A DNA stretch of 64,000 nucleotides from Maricaulis sp. Lineage in GTDB: Bacteria > Pseudomonadota > Alphaproteobacteria > Caulobacterales > Maricaulaceae. Positions 26,959 to 36,625 of this stretch are shown here, one piece after another. The translations under genes and the position numbers were made by a program. Positions within the stretch are counted from its first letter, which is position 1; every line of letters starts with the position of its first letter. The stretch covers positions 1-64,000 of the forward strand of contig JAEPND010000008.1 in assembly GCA_017643585.1 (NCBI GenBank), written 5' to 3'. The notes under the pieces are model-generated. The model was not told the DNA's origin, did not search any database, and worked only from the letters and a program-made list of their open reading frames with translations.

Positions 26959-27573
26959 TCAGAGCTCTGGCAGGCGCGCACAGACCTGCTCCACCATCTC
27001 GGCAAAGCTGAGTTCGCCGGTATTGCGGATGACCATGTCGGCGTGCGGCTTCTGGGGCTCAACATGCAGATCGTGCATGGGACGGACATGGGTTTCAAAC
27101 TGGAAGCGGGCGAATTCTTCCGTGCGCGAGCGTTCGGCGACATCGCGGGTGATGCGTCGTTCCAGGCGGATCTCGTCCCCGGCCGACACATAGACCGAAA
27201 AGTCGAACTGGTTGCGCAGATGGGCGTTGGCCAGGATGTGCATGCCTTCAACGATCAGGATGCGTCCGGGCGCGAAGGCCTCGGTTTCAGCGCGGCGGCG
27301 GTGCGTCGCGAAGTCATAGCGCGGCATGTGGACGGCAGAGCCCTGGCGCAGCTCAGCCAGGTGCTGGACCAACAGGTCGTGATCCTTGGCGGCCGGCTCA
27401 TCGAAATTGAACTCGCGCTCGTCGAAACCGGGAATATCGCCCGCATCGATGTAATAATCATCTTCCGCCAGGATGCAGGCGTTATGGGTGTGAAAATGCT
27501 CGGCCAGGGCGGTCGACAGGCGGGACTTACCGGAGGCGGAACCACCGGTGACCGCGATCAGGAGACGGCTCAT
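26959..27573 (-). CDS. udk: Uridine kinase-like P-loop kinase
   Basis: 204 residues. P-loop at residues 10-17 (GGSASGKS), the LAEDDYYIDAGDIPGF segment for the nucleoside site, NFDEPAAKDHDLL, PRYDFATHRRR, and LIVEGMHILA as Walker-B-like region. It phosphorylates uridine/cytidine in salvage if it follows the family. Its start overlaps the stop of hemY by 4 bases, so it sits at the end of the heme operon. Substrate within the uridine kinase/phosphoribulokinase group is inferred. Confidence 0.85.
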   Translation of the reverse strand: MSRLLIAVTGGSASGKSRLSTALAEHFHTHNACILAEDDYYIDAGDIPGFDEREFNFDEPAAKDHDLLVQHLAELRQGSAVHMPRYDFATHRRRAETEAFAPGRILIVEGMHILANAHLRNQFDFSVYVSAGDEIRLERRITRDVAERSRTEEFARFQFETHVRPMHDLHVEPQKPHADMVIRNTGELSFAEMVEQVCARLPEL

Positions 27574-29051
27574 GCGGCGCGGCCCTCATCATCTCCCGAC
27601 GGGGTCTCGTCACCCACACCCGGATCGTCCGGCTGGCGCGGCGCATCATAAAAGGCCGTGCCGGTGCCCGGCGTGACGCCGCCCGTGACCGGCTTGGGCC
27701 GCGGGGCCTCCAGCAGGGCGGTTTCGGGAACAGCATCAGCAGCGCCTTCATAACGTTCATGGCGCGGATGGATCAGGCGTGCCTCGTCGCCATAGACATA
27801 GACCATGCGTTTCCAGTCGTCGGAGGTATAGGGAAAGGGTCGACCCTCCTCGTCCATATCCGTCCAGTCCGCCTCGACCGAGGCATTGGCGGCGCGGGTC
27901 ATCCAACGGCGGGCATCCTCGTCGCGATCCTGCAGGCGATAGAGCCGGGCTACCATGGCGCAGACCCGTGCGCTGGGCGTGGTCTCTTCCAGCAGCGGGA
28001 TCAGGATGCGCTCGGCCGTGGTGCTTTCGCCCTCATCCAGCGCGATCTGCGCCTTGAGCAATCGGCTTTCGCGATGCTCCGGCGCCAGCTCTACCAGGGC
28101 CTTCAGGCGTTCCAGGCGCTTGCTCGGCGTGTCGGACTTTCGCAAATCCTTGTAGGAGCGCGCCAGGACCGGGTGGGGAGCGGCCTGCCAGGCCGCTTCC
28201 AGCACGTCGGACGCTTTCTTGTGCCGACGGCTCTGGGCCAGGAGGCGGGAGGCCAGTGTGGCGGCGGGGGCAAAGCCAGGCGCGGCCCGGGTGGCCGCCT
28301 CGGCCAGATCGCGCGCACGGTCCGGCTGCTCTTCTTCCAAGCTCATCGCCGCAGCGGTCATGATGACGGCCCGGCGGCGCTGAAGCTGGTCCAGTGGCAA
28401 TTGCTTGCGGCGTTCGCCTTCGTTCAGCGTATCGAGAGCCGCTTCCCAGCGCCCCTGGGCGATCTGGCTGTCCAGCAGCGCCTCGAAGGCCCAGCGTGCG
28501 CCCTTGGCCTTGGCGAAGGCGTCCCTGGCATGTTCTTCGGTCGTCTGCTGGTCGCCGCGCTCATGCGCCAGTTGGGCCAGGCCGCGATGAGCCACGACCT
28601 GGGTGCGCTTGTCTTCCAGCAGGGCCTCGTAGTGGGCTTCCGCACCTTCCAGATTTCCGGCAGCCTCGGCGGCACGCGCAGCCAGCAGGCGCGACAGGGC
28701 CGGGCGTTCCAGCAGGGCGTCGGCGCGGGCGGCCTGGCGCACAGCGGCTTCGCCGTCCCCGGCTGCGGAGGCGATCAGCGCTTTTTCAAGCGCGTCGTAG
28801 CCCTGCTCGCGACGACGGCGGGACAGATAGGCTTTCATCTTGTCCGGCGAGGTCCAGGCCAGGTAAATGCCCCACCACAGGACCAGAAACAGGAAGGCAA
28901 AGAGGATCAGCCCACCCGCCGCGAGGACGAAGGGCAATTCCGCTCGCCAGCCGAGAAACTCGAAGCTTGCGGTGCCCGGGTTCTGGGCGAAGAAGGCGCC
29001 GGCAGCGGCGGCAAGAATTGCGGCGGTTACAGCCAGTATCAGTCGGATCAT
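27570..29051 (-). CDS. hemY: HemY-like TPR protein
   Basis: 493 residues. Two N-terminal membrane helices (about 2-22 and 38-62) precede a long array of TPR-like helical repeats (ALEKALIASAAGDGEAAVR, then AAEAAGNLEGAEAHYEALLE and so on) and a Pro/Asp-rich tail. This is the proteobacterial HemY that accompanies hemC-hemD; it is not protoporphyrinogen oxidase. Its precise role in heme synthesis is not settled. It overlaps both neighbours (udk and the mitofilin-like gene) by 4 bases. Confidence 0.9.
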   Translation of the reverse strand: MIRLILAVTAAILAAAAGAFFAQNPGTASFEFLGWRAELPFVLAAGGLILFAFLFLVLWWGIYLAWTSPDKMKAYLSRRRREQGYDALEKALIASAAGDGEAAVRQAARADALLERPALSRLLAARAAEAAGNLEGAEAHYEALLEDKRTQVVAHRGLAQLAHERGDQQTTEEHARDAFAKAKGARWAFEALLDSQIAQGRWEAALDTLNEGERRKQLPLDQLQRRRAVIMTAAAMSLEEEQPDRARDLAEAATRAAPGFAPAATLASRLLAQSRRHKKASDVLEAAWQAAPHPVLARSYKDLRKSDTPSKRLERLKALVELAPEHRESRLLKAQIALDEGESTTAERILIPLLEETTPSARVCAMVARLYRLQDRDEDARRWMTRAANASVEADWTDMDEEGRPFPYTSDDWKRMVYVYGDEARLIHPRHERYEGAADAVPETALLEAPRPKPVTGGVTPGTGTAFYDAPRQPDDPGVGDETPSGDDEGRAA

Positions 29052-30358
29052 GACGGGTCGGTCCCCAATTCCGCAGCGGTTTCCGCCAGGGTCTGGCGGA
29101 CAGCCTCCAGTCGGGCATCAGTTTCAAGCCGGGCGCGAGCGCCGAGCAGCCAGTCGCGCGCGGAATCCAGAGCATCGCCCTCAAGCTGTTCGGTCAGGGT
29201 GACCGCATCGGCCAGCGCGCGATCATTCAGGGCCGCCTCGGCCAGCGCGGTGACAGCCAGCGGATCGCGATCTGCGCTGTCAGCATCCACACGCTGGATC
29301 TGCAGCAGGCCCCAGAGGCGCTGACCACTGCCAGCCGCGGTGCGGATGTCCTGTCCGGGATAGGCGCTACGCAACTCGTCAAGCGTGGGCGCACCGGCGC
29401 GGGAGTAATTCGCCAGCGCTGCGAGGTCCGCATTGCCGCGCCACAAGCGGGCGATGGCGGCGCGTTCCGCTTCGAACGGACCACCGGTCGCGGCCGCATC
29501 GCGCAGGGCGGTCAGCGCGATGGCGCGCGCCGCCAGGATGCGCTCGGCCTCGGTGTCCACCTCTGGCTCGCGCTCGGCGGCGGCCAGGGCGCCATCGGCC
29601 GTTGTCTGTGCCGCCGCGACTGCCGAGCGGGCATCAGCCAGTTCTGCTTCCAGCGCGCCAACGCGGTTGTTCAGGGCTTCGATTTGCGCGTCGCGGTTTG
29701 TAGCGTCCCGGGCGTCACTGGCAGCTTCCAGAGCGGCGATGCGGTTGGCCAGATTGTCGAGCAGGGACGGATCGATCGCCGCTTGTGTCGCCAGGTTTGC
29801 CTGGTCCATGACGCGTTGGGTGGTCTGGTCCAGTTGTGCCTGGCCGGTTTCCAGATCGTCGAGGCGGGCGATCAGGCCGGACGGGTCGAAGGCCGCGACT
29901 TCGCCCTCGCCGGTCGGGACCGGGCGAGCCTCCAGCGCAGCCAGCCGGGCCTCGATGTCGGAGAGGTCGGCTGTGTTTCCATCGCCTGCTGCCAGGGGGC
30001 GGGCTTCCAGTTCGCTGATGCGGTCGTCCAGCGAAGCGACGGCCGCGCGCGCAGCGGTGCGCACCTCCGCGGCCGGGTCTTCTGCTTCCATCGCGGCCAG
30101 GCGTGTTTCCAGCCCGGTCATGGACTGGCTGATCGCGGCCCGCTCGCTGGCGCCGGGGTCTGTGCCCTCACCCTGCCCCGGGAAAAACTGGACAGCCGCA
30201 AAGCCAAGCGCACCCCCGCTCAGGCTGGCGAGCGCGAATGTGATCAGACTGGCACCCAGGCGGGAAGCGGCCTGGGTATCAGGCGGCGTTTCCTCGGTGC
30301 TGTCGGCGGGCTCGAACTCTGCGTCGAGCGGTTCCGGATCGATACTGGAGTCGGACAT
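29048..30358 (-). CDS. Mitofilin (Mic60)-like inner-membrane protein
   Basis: 436 residues. An acidic, Pro/Thr-rich N-terminus, one membrane helix (about 33-58), a long alanine-rich coiled coil (about 70-270) with many LEAR-type heptads, and a C-terminal mitofilin-like helical domain (RLWGLLQIQRVDADSAD, TLTEQLEGDALDSARDWLLGARARLE). Alphaproteobacterial Mic60 homologues encoded in hem operons bend the inner membrane. It lies between hemD (34 bases upstream) and hemY (4-base overlap), the conserved order. Confidence 0.88.
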   Translation of the reverse strand: MSDSSIDPEPLDAEFEPADSTEETPPDTQAASRLGASLITFALASLSGGALGFAAVQFFPGQGEGTDPGASERAAISQSMTGLETRLAAMEAEDPAAEVRTAARAAVASLDDRISELEARPLAAGDGNTADLSDIEARLAALEARPVPTGEGEVAAFDPSGLIARLDDLETGQAQLDQTTQRVMDQANLATQAAIDPSLLDNLANRIAALEAASDARDATNRDAQIEALNNRVGALEAELADARSAVAAAQTTADGALAAAEREPEVDTEAERILAARAIALTALRDAAATGGPFEAERAAIARLWRGNADLAALANYSRAGAPTLDELRSAYPGQDIRTAAGSGQRLWGLLQIQRVDADSADRDPLAVTALAEAALNDRALADAVTLTEQLEGDALDSARDWLLGARARLETDARLEAVRQTLAETAAELGTDPS

Positions 30359-30392
30359 GACGGACCGTGATTCGGGTTGAGACCCGATTACA

Positions 30393-31130
30393 CTAGGACG
30401 CGTTGCTCAGGGATGCCAGATCCATGGGTTGTCGCAGTGTTTCCAGCAAATCCTCCTCGGTGGGAGAGGGGGCCGGAACAAGGGCTGCAAATCCGGCATT
30501 TTCCAGGGGTTTGAGCGCATTCTTCGACATGCCATAAGCCGTGACCGTTCCCAGCCAGTGGTGCAGGCCGAAGCGGCGTACCAGGTCGAGGAAGGTCTTC
30601 GCGCCCCGGCCGGAATGCACCAGCACCTGGACCGGCGAGCCGGAGATGATTGCCGCGATGGCTTCTTCACTCAGCGCATCTACTGGAACGGTGCCGTATC
30701 CGATCGCCTCGCGGGCTGTAAAACCGGCTTCGCGCAGATCCGCCGACAGATTGCCCGCAGCATGAATGCCGCGCACATGCAGAACAGAGCCCTTCTGGGG
30801 CTTGAGTTTGCGCTTGAGCAGCTCGCCCAGCTTGCGCACATCGCCATTGGCGGAGTGCACCTTGGTGAAGCCGATGTCGCGGGCCACGCGGGCGGTACTG
30901 TTGCCGACACAGTAGACGGGGATGTCGCGTTCCGGTCTGCGTGGACCCCAGGCCCTGATGCCATTGGCACTGGTAAAGGCCAGCGCTTGTACATCCGACA
31001 GGTCGACATCAATGGTTGCGCGGAAATTCACGTCCAGTACCGGACAGATGATCGGATCGATACCCATGGCCCGCAATCCGGTCGCGGTCTGTTCCGCGCC
31101 GGGCCAGCCTCGGGTGACAATCACCGTCAT
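30393..31130 (-). CDS. hemD: Uroporphyrinogen-III synthase
   Basis: 245 residues. It closes hydroxymethylbilane to uroporphyrinogen III. The sequence is poorly conserved in this family, but the pattern fits: VIVTRGWPGAEQTATGLRAMG at the start, LAFTSANGIRAW, VYCVGNSTARVARDIGF, and VLVHSGRGAKTFLDLV in the second lobe. It overlaps the end of hemC by 4 bases and precedes the mitofilin-like gene, which strongly supports the call. Confidence 0.92.
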   Translation of the reverse strand: MTVIVTRGWPGAEQTATGLRAMGIDPIICPVLDVNFRATIDVDLSDVQALAFTSANGIRAWGPRRPERDIPVYCVGNSTARVARDIGFTKVHSANGDVRKLGELLKRKLKPQKGSVLHVRGIHAAGNLSADLREAGFTAREAIGYGTVPVDALSEEAIAAIISGSPVQVLVHSGRGAKTFLDLVRRFGLHHWLGTVTAYGMSKNALKPLENAGFAALVPAPSPTEEDLLETLRQPMDLASLSNAS

Positions 31131-32092
31131 GAGGCGAGAAACACCTTGGAAAGGTGCTCGCCTGCTGCTGATTTTACGATGGCCCCCAGTTCCCGACCAA
31201 TCTGGTCAGCGTCTGACAACGACAATCCCGACATGTCCACGGATCTCGACTCACGCCACTTCATCTGGCCGTCAGGAGTCAAAACTTCCGCGGTGAAGTC
31301 CATTGATACGTTATTAACGTAGGCGGCAATCGGTGTCCGGCACGATCCATCGAGGGCGGCGAGAAAGCCCCGTTCGGCAGTGATCGCCCGTGCGGTCGGG
31401 ACATGGTGCAACGGTGCCAGCAGCGCTCTTGCCTGTTCATCACCCGTGCGGATGGTGACGCCGACAGCGCCCTGGGCTGCAGCCGGCAGCATTGTGTGGG
31501 GATCAATCGGAGCAGCGTTGTCCAGCTGGTGACCCAGGCGATTGAGACCGGCCTTGGCCAGGAAGGTCGCGTGGACCTCGCCTGCGGCCAGCTTCGACAG
31601 GCGTGTGCCTACATTACCGCGCAGCGGAATGACCTTGATGTCCGGGCGCAGGTTCAGCAATTGCGACTGGCGACGCAGGCTGGCCGTGCCGAAGACGCAG
31701 CCTTCCGGAAGATCCTCCAGCCGGGTCTCGCCACCGGAGGAGATCAGCACGTCGCGCGGATCCTCGCGTTCGAGGATTGCGCCCAGTTCCAGACCCGCCG
31801 GCAATGTGGTGGGGACATCCTTCATCGAGTGCACGGCAAAGGCGGCGCGTCCGTCCAGCTGGGCTTCGTCGATTTCCTTGGTGAACAGCCCCTTGCCGCC
31901 AGCCTCCAAAAGGGTCCGATCCTGGATCTTGTCGCCGGTGGAAACGAGGCCGAGGATCGGAAAGGCCGCCTCCTTGTCGGCCTCCGAAACGCCATGGGCT
32001 TTCGCCAGCAGCGCCTGTACTTCCAGAGCCTGGGCGAGGGCGAGCGGGGATTTGCGGGTTGCGATTGGCAGGGGCGAGGACAGTGCAGACAC
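31127..32092 (-). CDS. hemC: Hydroxymethylbilane synthase (porphobilinogen deaminase)
   Basis: 321 residues. It polymerises four porphobilinogens on a dipyrromethane cofactor. The cofactor attachment is Cys251 in [12 protein letters not shown]. Other signatures: [37 protein letters not shown], and [16 protein letters not shown]. The start is a GTG at 32092 with ggaa upstream. It is the first gene of the minus-strand heme operon and is divergent from tsaD with only 37 bases between the starts, so the two promoters must overlap the coding ends. Confidence 0.96.
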   Translation of the reverse strand: MSALSSPLPIATRKSPLALAQALEVQALLAKAHGVSEADKEAAFPILGLVSTGDKIQDRTLLEAGGKGLFTKEIDEAQLDGRAAFAVHSMKDVPTTLPAGLELGAILEREDPRDVLISSGGETRLEDLPEGCVFGTASLRRQSQLLNLRPDIKVIPLRGNVGTRLSKLAAGEVHATFLAKAGLNRLGHQLDNAAPIDPHTMLPAAAQGAVGVTIRTGDEQARALLAPLHHVPTARAITAERGFLAALDGSCRTPIAAYVNNVSMDFTAEVLTPDGQMKWRESRSVDMSGLSLSDADQIGRELGAIVKSAAGEHLSKVFLAS

Positions 32093-32129
32093 GTTGCAGC
32101 TTTCCGGTCAGGAGGTTATCGAACAGATT

Positions 32130-33260
32130 ATGGACTTATCCCCCACTTCAGCCCAAGCGCAAGCGCGCGAACTCACCGTGCTCGGCCTGGAATCCAGCTG
32201 TGACGAGACGGCAGCGGCTATCCTGCGTCGATCGGTCTCGGGCGAAACCGAGGTTCTTGCCGATCTGGTGCTGGGCCAGATGGAGGCGCATGCGCCTTAT
32301 GGCGGTGTGGTGCCGGAGATCGCCGCGCGGGCGCATGCCGAAGCGATGGACGGTCTGGTCGCGGCCGCGCTGAAGGAAGCTGGCCTGACCCTGGACGAGA
32401 TTGATGGCATCGCGGCGACGGCCGGACCGGGGCTGATCGGCGGCGTGATGGCGGCGCTAATGACGGCCAAGGGGCTGTCACTGGGATCCGGCAAACCGTT
32501 GATCGCGGTCAATCATCTTGAAGGCCACGCGCTGTCGCCGCGTCTCTCGGAAGACGTGGCGTTTCCCTATTTACTGCTGCTAGTCTCCGGCGGGCATACG
32601 CAATTGCTGATCGCCGAGGGCATCGGAAAATACAGCCGTCTCGGCTCCACGCTGGACGACGCAGCGGGTGAAGCCTTCGACAAGACCGCCAAGGTGATGG
32701 GGCTGGGCTTTCCCGGCGGCCCCGCACTGGAGCGCTTTGCCGCCGCGGGTGATGCCACGCGTTTCGACCTGCCCACACCGCTCAAGGGCAAGCCGGGTTG
32801 TGACTTCTCCTTTGCCGGTTTGAAAACCGCCGCGCGACAGATCTGGGACGGGCTCGAGGCGCCGTCTGAACAGGACAAGGCAGACCTCTCGGCCTGTGTG
32901 CAACAGGCCATCGCCCGATCACTGGCCAGTCGCTCGGCGCGGGCGATGGCCATGTTCCGGGAGCGTTTTCCCGACGAACAATCCCCGGCTTTCATCGTTG
33001 CCGGCGGCGTGGCGGCCAACAAGGCGGTGCGCGCGACGCTGGACCAGGCGGCCGCAGATCACGGCTTTGAACTCAAGGCCCCTCCGATGCGCTGGTGCAC
33101 GGACAATGCCGCCATGATTGCCCTGGCCGGGCTGGAACACCTGGCCGAGGGCGATATTGATGATTTGAGCGCGCCCGCACGCGCACGCTGGCCATTGGAC
33201 GAAAGCTCGGCCAAGCTGGCACCCGTGATCGGATCCGGACGGAAAGGACCCAAGGCATGA
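32130..33260 (+). CDS. tsaD: tRNA threonylcarbamoyladenosine modification protein TsaD
   Basis: 376 residues. With TsaB and TsaE it transfers threonylcarbamoyl to A37 of ANN-decoding tRNAs. Motifs: [15 protein letters not shown], the metal-binding [25 protein letters not shown], and the late [10 protein letters not shown]. The ATG at 32130 lies 14 bases after aggagg. The stop overlaps gpsA by 4 bases. The open frame upstream over hemC is a shadow. Confidence 0.95.
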   Translation: MDLSPTSAQAQARELTVLGLESSCDETAAAILRRSVSGETEVLADLVLGQMEAHAPYGGVVPEIAARAHAEAMDGLVAAALKEAGLTLDEIDGIAATAGPGLIGGVMAALMTAKGLSLGSGKPLIAVNHLEGHALSPRLSEDVAFPYLLLLVSGGHTQLLIAEGIGKYSRLGSTLDDAAGEAFDKTAKVMGLGFPGGPALERFAAAGDATRFDLPTPLKGKPGCDFSFAGLKTAARQIWDGLEAPSEQDKADLSACVQQAIARSLASRSARAMAMFRERFPDEQSPAFIVAGGVAANKAVRATLDQAAADHGFELKAPPMRWCTDNAAMIALAGLEHLAEGDIDDLSAPARARWPLDESSAKLAPVIGSGRKGPKA

Positions 33261-34258
33261 GCAAGTATCAGTCTGTTGGTGTAATCGGCGCCGGTGCCTG
33301 GGGCACGGCCCTGGCCCAGACCGCCGCCTCGGCAGGGCGATCCGTGACCCTCTGGTCTTTCGAGCAGGATGTCGCCGACGCGATCAATGACAAGCACGAA
33401 AACACAATCTACCTGCCCGAGGTCGCTCTGGACCCGACGATCATGGCGACGACCGCCATGTCCGACCTGGATGCCTGTGATGCCATCCTGGCGGTGGCGC
33501 CGGCGCAGCATTTGCGCCGCGTGCTGGAAAGCTTCCTGCCGTTCGCACAACCGGGTGTGCCGATCGCGCTTTGCGCCAAGGGGATCGAGCAATCCAGCCT
33601 GTCGATGATGACGGATGTACTCGCCGAGACCATTCCGGGTGCTGTGCCTGCGGTGCTATCCGGTCCGAGTTTTGCCATCGACACGGCCAAGGGCCTGCCC
33701 ACCGCGGTGACGCTGGCCTGTGCAGACGAGACGGTCGGGGCCGACCTGGTCGAGGCACTGGGCACAACCCGTTTTCGCCCCTATCTCGCCAATGACCTTG
33801 TCGGCGCGGAGATCGGTGGTGCGGTCAAGAATGTGCTGGCGATCGCTTGCGGTATCTCCGAGGGCAGCGGCCTCGGCAAGTCGGCTCACGCCGCTCTCAT
33901 TTCGCGTGGCTTTGCCGAGATGACACGGCTGGCGCTGGCGCTGGGCGCGCAACGCGAGACGCTGTCCGGCCTGTGTGGCCTGGGCGATCTGGTGCTGACC
34001 TGCTCCTCGCCGCAATCGCGCAACATGTCCTGCGGCCTGGCGCTGGGGCGCGGCGTGTCGCTCGACGATATCCTGTCCTCGCGCAAGGCGGTGACCGAGG
34101 GTGTTGCAAGCGCTCCGGCTGTGGTCGCCCTGGCAAAACGTCACGGTATCGAAATGCCGATCTGCGAGGCGGTTGAAACCATTCTCAAGGGCGAGGTCAG
34201 CGTCGAGGACGCGATCGAGACCCTGTTGGCCCGTCCCTTCACCCTGGAGACCGCTTGA
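33257..34258 (+). CDS. gpsA: Glycerol-3-phosphate dehydrogenase [NAD(P)+]
   Basis: 333 residues. It reduces dihydroxyacetone phosphate to sn-glycerol 3-phosphate for phospholipids. Rossmann motif [34 protein letters not shown], and the catalytic Lys in [14 protein letters not shown], then [11 protein letters not shown]. Complete. Its ATG overlaps the tsaD stop and its TGA overlaps the YciI start (TGATG), so the block is translationally coupled. Confidence 0.96.
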   Translation: MSKYQSVGVIGAGAWGTALAQTAASAGRSVTLWSFEQDVADAINDKHENTIYLPEVALDPTIMATTAMSDLDACDAILAVAPAQHLRRVLESFLPFAQPGVPIALCAKGIEQSSLSMMTDVLAETIPGAVPAVLSGPSFAIDTAKGLPTAVTLACADETVGADLVEALGTTRFRPYLANDLVGAEIGGAVKNVLAIACGISEGSGLGKSAHAALISRGFAEMTRLALALGAQRETLSGLCGLGDLVLTCSSPQSRNMSCGLALGRGVSLDDILSSRKAVTEGVASAPAVVALAKRHGIEMPICEAVETILKGEVSVEDAIETLLARPFTLETA

Positions 34259-34554
34259 TGTTGTTCATTGTTCACACGCGTGACCGCGAAGGCGCGCTGG
34301 ATCTGCGCATGGCCAATCGAGAGGCGCACCTGCAATGGCTGCGTGATGCGGGTGACAGCGTGAAAGCGGCCGGTCCCTGGCTGGACGGGTCCGACAAGCC
34401 TGCGGGGTCCCTGCTCATCGTGGACATGGCGGATCGCGCCGAGCTGGATGCCTGGCTGGCCAATGACCCCTATGCGCTCGCAGGTTTGTTCGAGAGCGTT
34501 GAGGCCGCGCCGTTCCGCTGGGTGATCAATTCGCCGGACGGAGTGCCGCTGTGA
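34258..34554 (+). CDS. YciI-family protein
   Basis: 98 residues, ferredoxin-like dimeric fold. Family residues: ANREAHLQWLRDAG with the conserved His, GPWLDGSDKPAGSLLIVD with the catalytic-looking Asp region, and LANDPYALAGLFESVEAAPF. YciI proteins are small enzymes or ligand-binding proteins; no reaction is established here. It starts inside the gpsA stop and its end overlaps the Rieske gene by 4 bases. Confidence 0.88.
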   Translation: MLFIVHTRDREGALDLRMANREAHLQWLRDAGDSVKAAGPWLDGSDKPAGSLLIVDMADRAELDAWLANDPYALAGLFESVEAAPFRWVINSPDGVPL

Positions 34555-34886
34555 GTGCTGCGCCTGCGCCGGGAACGGTTCTCGGACGTCTCGACGCGCT
34601 GGAAGACGGCAAGGGCAAGGTCATGCATGGCGGGCCCGGCGGCACATTTGTTGTGCGCTCCGGGGACGAGGCCTTCGCCTGGCGCAATCTCTGTCCCCAT
34701 GCCGGCATGCCGCTGGCCATGCCGGACGGGCGGGTGCTGGTTCACCAGGGACAGAATATCGTCTGCCCCGTGCATGGCGCGAGTTTCGATGTGAGATCCG
34801 GCGCTTGCACTGGCGGACCCGCGGCCGGCGATGAACTGACCGCCGTGCCTGTTGATGTCGTCAATGGCGAGATAATCGTGCGCTAG
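34551..34886 (+). CDS. Rieske [2Fe-2S] ferredoxin-like protein
   Basis: 111 residues. The Rieske cluster ligands are C-P-H in WRNLCPHAGMPLAMPDG and C-P-V-H in IVCPVHGASFDVRSG. It is a small soluble electron carrier with no attached oxygenase domain. GTG start at 34551, overlapping YciI by 4 bases; it is the last gene of the tsaD-gpsA block. The electron acceptor is unknown. Confidence 0.9.
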   Translation: MSAAPAPGTVLGRLDALEDGKGKVMHGGPGGTFVVRSGDEAFAWRNLCPHAGMPLAMPDGRVLVHQGQNIVCPVHGASFDVRSGACTGGPAAGDELTAVPVDVVNGEIIVR

Positions 34887-34887
34887 T

Positions 34888-35373
34888 CTACTCGGTCGCG
34901 GCAATGGCCTCGGCGATCGCATCCGCCTCGCTGGCCAGCGGTCCGGTGATGTCCGCGACATTGGTGACGGTGCAGAAGGATCCATCCCGCTCGCGATCAT
35001 AGATCACCGCGTCGGTCGTGATGTCGAAGACATTGCCCGCAGCCCGGAAAAAGCTGGCTGAAGCCGCTTCCGTGCGGGCGACAAGCGCTTCGTCCATCTC
35101 CATCAGGGTGAAGACGTAATTGGCCTGGCGACCATCCAGATTATAGGAGATGTGCACGATGGCTGCGGGGCCGCGCTCGAGCAGGGCCTGGCCATCCAGC
35201 AGCTGGGAGGCGCGATCCGTCTCGTGAAAACAGGCCGTCGTCGTTGCCGGTGCTTCCGCGCTGTAGGGGCCGGACGCTGCAACATCCTCGACCTCGGTCG
35301 GACGCACGGAATCCTCCGCGCCGGAACATGCGGCGAGTGCGAGCACAACAGGACTGACAAGCCAGATTTTCAT
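34888..35373 (-). CDS. Hypothetical lipoprotein, 161 residues
   Basis: Signal peptide with lipobox ALAAC (Cys16). The mature part has an acidic linker and one pair of widely spaced Cys (TTACFHETDRASQL and GSFCTVTNVADI), which may form a disulfide. The NYVFTLMEMDEALVARTEAA and AAGNVFDITTDAVIYDRERD segments suggest a small alpha/beta domain. No family recognised. It converges on the Rieske gene with one base between the stops. Confidence 0.75.
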   Translation of the reverse strand: MKIWLVSPVVLALAACSGAEDSVRPTEVEDVAASGPYSAEAPATTTACFHETDRASQLLDGQALLERGPAAIVHISYNLDGRQANYVFTLMEMDEALVARTEAASASFFRAAGNVFDITTDAVIYDRERDGSFCTVTNVADITGPLASEADAIAEAIAATE

Positions 35374-35405
35374 TTCGGTTCACTCCGAATTTTCAGCTTG
35401 CGGAC

Positions 35406-36620
35406 CTATAGCGGCTCGTGATTTGCGGGTGAAATGAATGTTTTGTGTCGGGGTTGGTTTGGATCAGAGCCGACGACGGGTGGGTCGACGCAAATCAATG
35501 CGTACAGCACTGTGTCTTCAGCGGCCATGACGAATCTTGGTAATTCAACCACGGTGTCTCGCACGGTCTGATTTGCACCCATTCCGCCGAGAGCGAAGGT
35601 GCGAGTGTTCCCATGGATGTTCCCTTGAACAACACCGCGAATATCCATGAACCGGATTCCCTCGTGTGTGCCCCAATGACCAATTGGCGCGCTTCTGCCC
35701 GCTCGGATGCGCGGGGCTTCGCATTCCCGTAGATCTGCAGGCCTTGGAATGAACGTCAGGGTGTCGGAACGCGGTTCGCTGGGCTCTCCATTATAGCCAA
35801 TACCATTGTAGTTGTAGGCATTGTCGGTGCCTGCAACGAACACGATGGCGCGAAAGTCACGATACGCGGCACCTCGATAGAACGCGCCACTGGGCACATC
35901 TATCCCCGCGGACCACTCGATCTGGGACGGGTCGTCGCCCAAGCTGCCGAGCCAGCAATCCGCCGTGGCCGCGAAGGAGCGGTGCTCCCCCGGCGCGGGA
36001 GGCGGAACGACACGTGTACCGCCACACACGTGGATAACATTGTCCCGGTCGATCGCTCCCGCATGCCCGAACACGGGTGCGCCAGGAAAAGGTGTCGCTT
36101 CGAACCAGCGATCTTCCTCGACGTCATAGACTTGGACGAGGTCGACATTGTCCGTGTCGTGCCAGCCGCTGACGAGGTAGATGTAGCGATCCTGGTGCAC
36201 CAGGGCGACAGTGTCATCGACCGGAACCGGGATGTCGGTGATATGGGTGTAGGTCTCGCTGGCCGGGTCGAAGCGCCAGACTTCCGGCGTCGAGCGCTCG
36301 GAATGATCCTCGGCTACCGTGTAGCCGCCGAAAATATAGATCTGTCCGCGCACGGTCACCGCGACGGATGCGAGGCGGCCAATCCCGTCAGGAAGGCCGT
36401 CGATCTCGCGGCACGTCCGGACCGTGAGATTGCAGGCATAGGCATCCGCTGTAACATCGCGCTAGGTCTTGCCTTCATGCAGGCCGGCAAAGGAATAGGC
36501 CATCAACTGACCGTCCAGTTCCACCCCCGCGACGGCGTTGTTGGTGACCGGCTCGGGCAGGCGCGCCCAGGCATCGTCCTGGACGGTCAGGGTGAGAGCA
36601 GTGAGGAGGGAGAGGATCAC
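35406..36620 (-). pseudogene. Secreted Kelch-repeat protein gene with in-frame TAG
   Basis: The open frame 36359-35406 gives Kelch-type propeller blades (GQIYIFGGYTVAEDHSERS, TPEVWRFDPASETYTHI; VYDVEEDRWFEATPFPG; NVIHVCGGTRVV). The same frame extends upstream to a GTG at 36620 (ggag 9 bases before), encoding a signal peptide (ILSLLTALTLTVQ) and a further blade (NNAVAGVELDGQLMAYSF, AGLHEGKT), but codon 53 is TAG (36464-36462). After it the frame goes on RDVTADAYACNLTVRTCREI. A Trp or Tyr codon was probably lost. Restored length would be 403 residues. The GTG is 5 bases behind the creatininase stop. Confidence 0.75.
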
Positions 36621-36625
36621 GCTTG

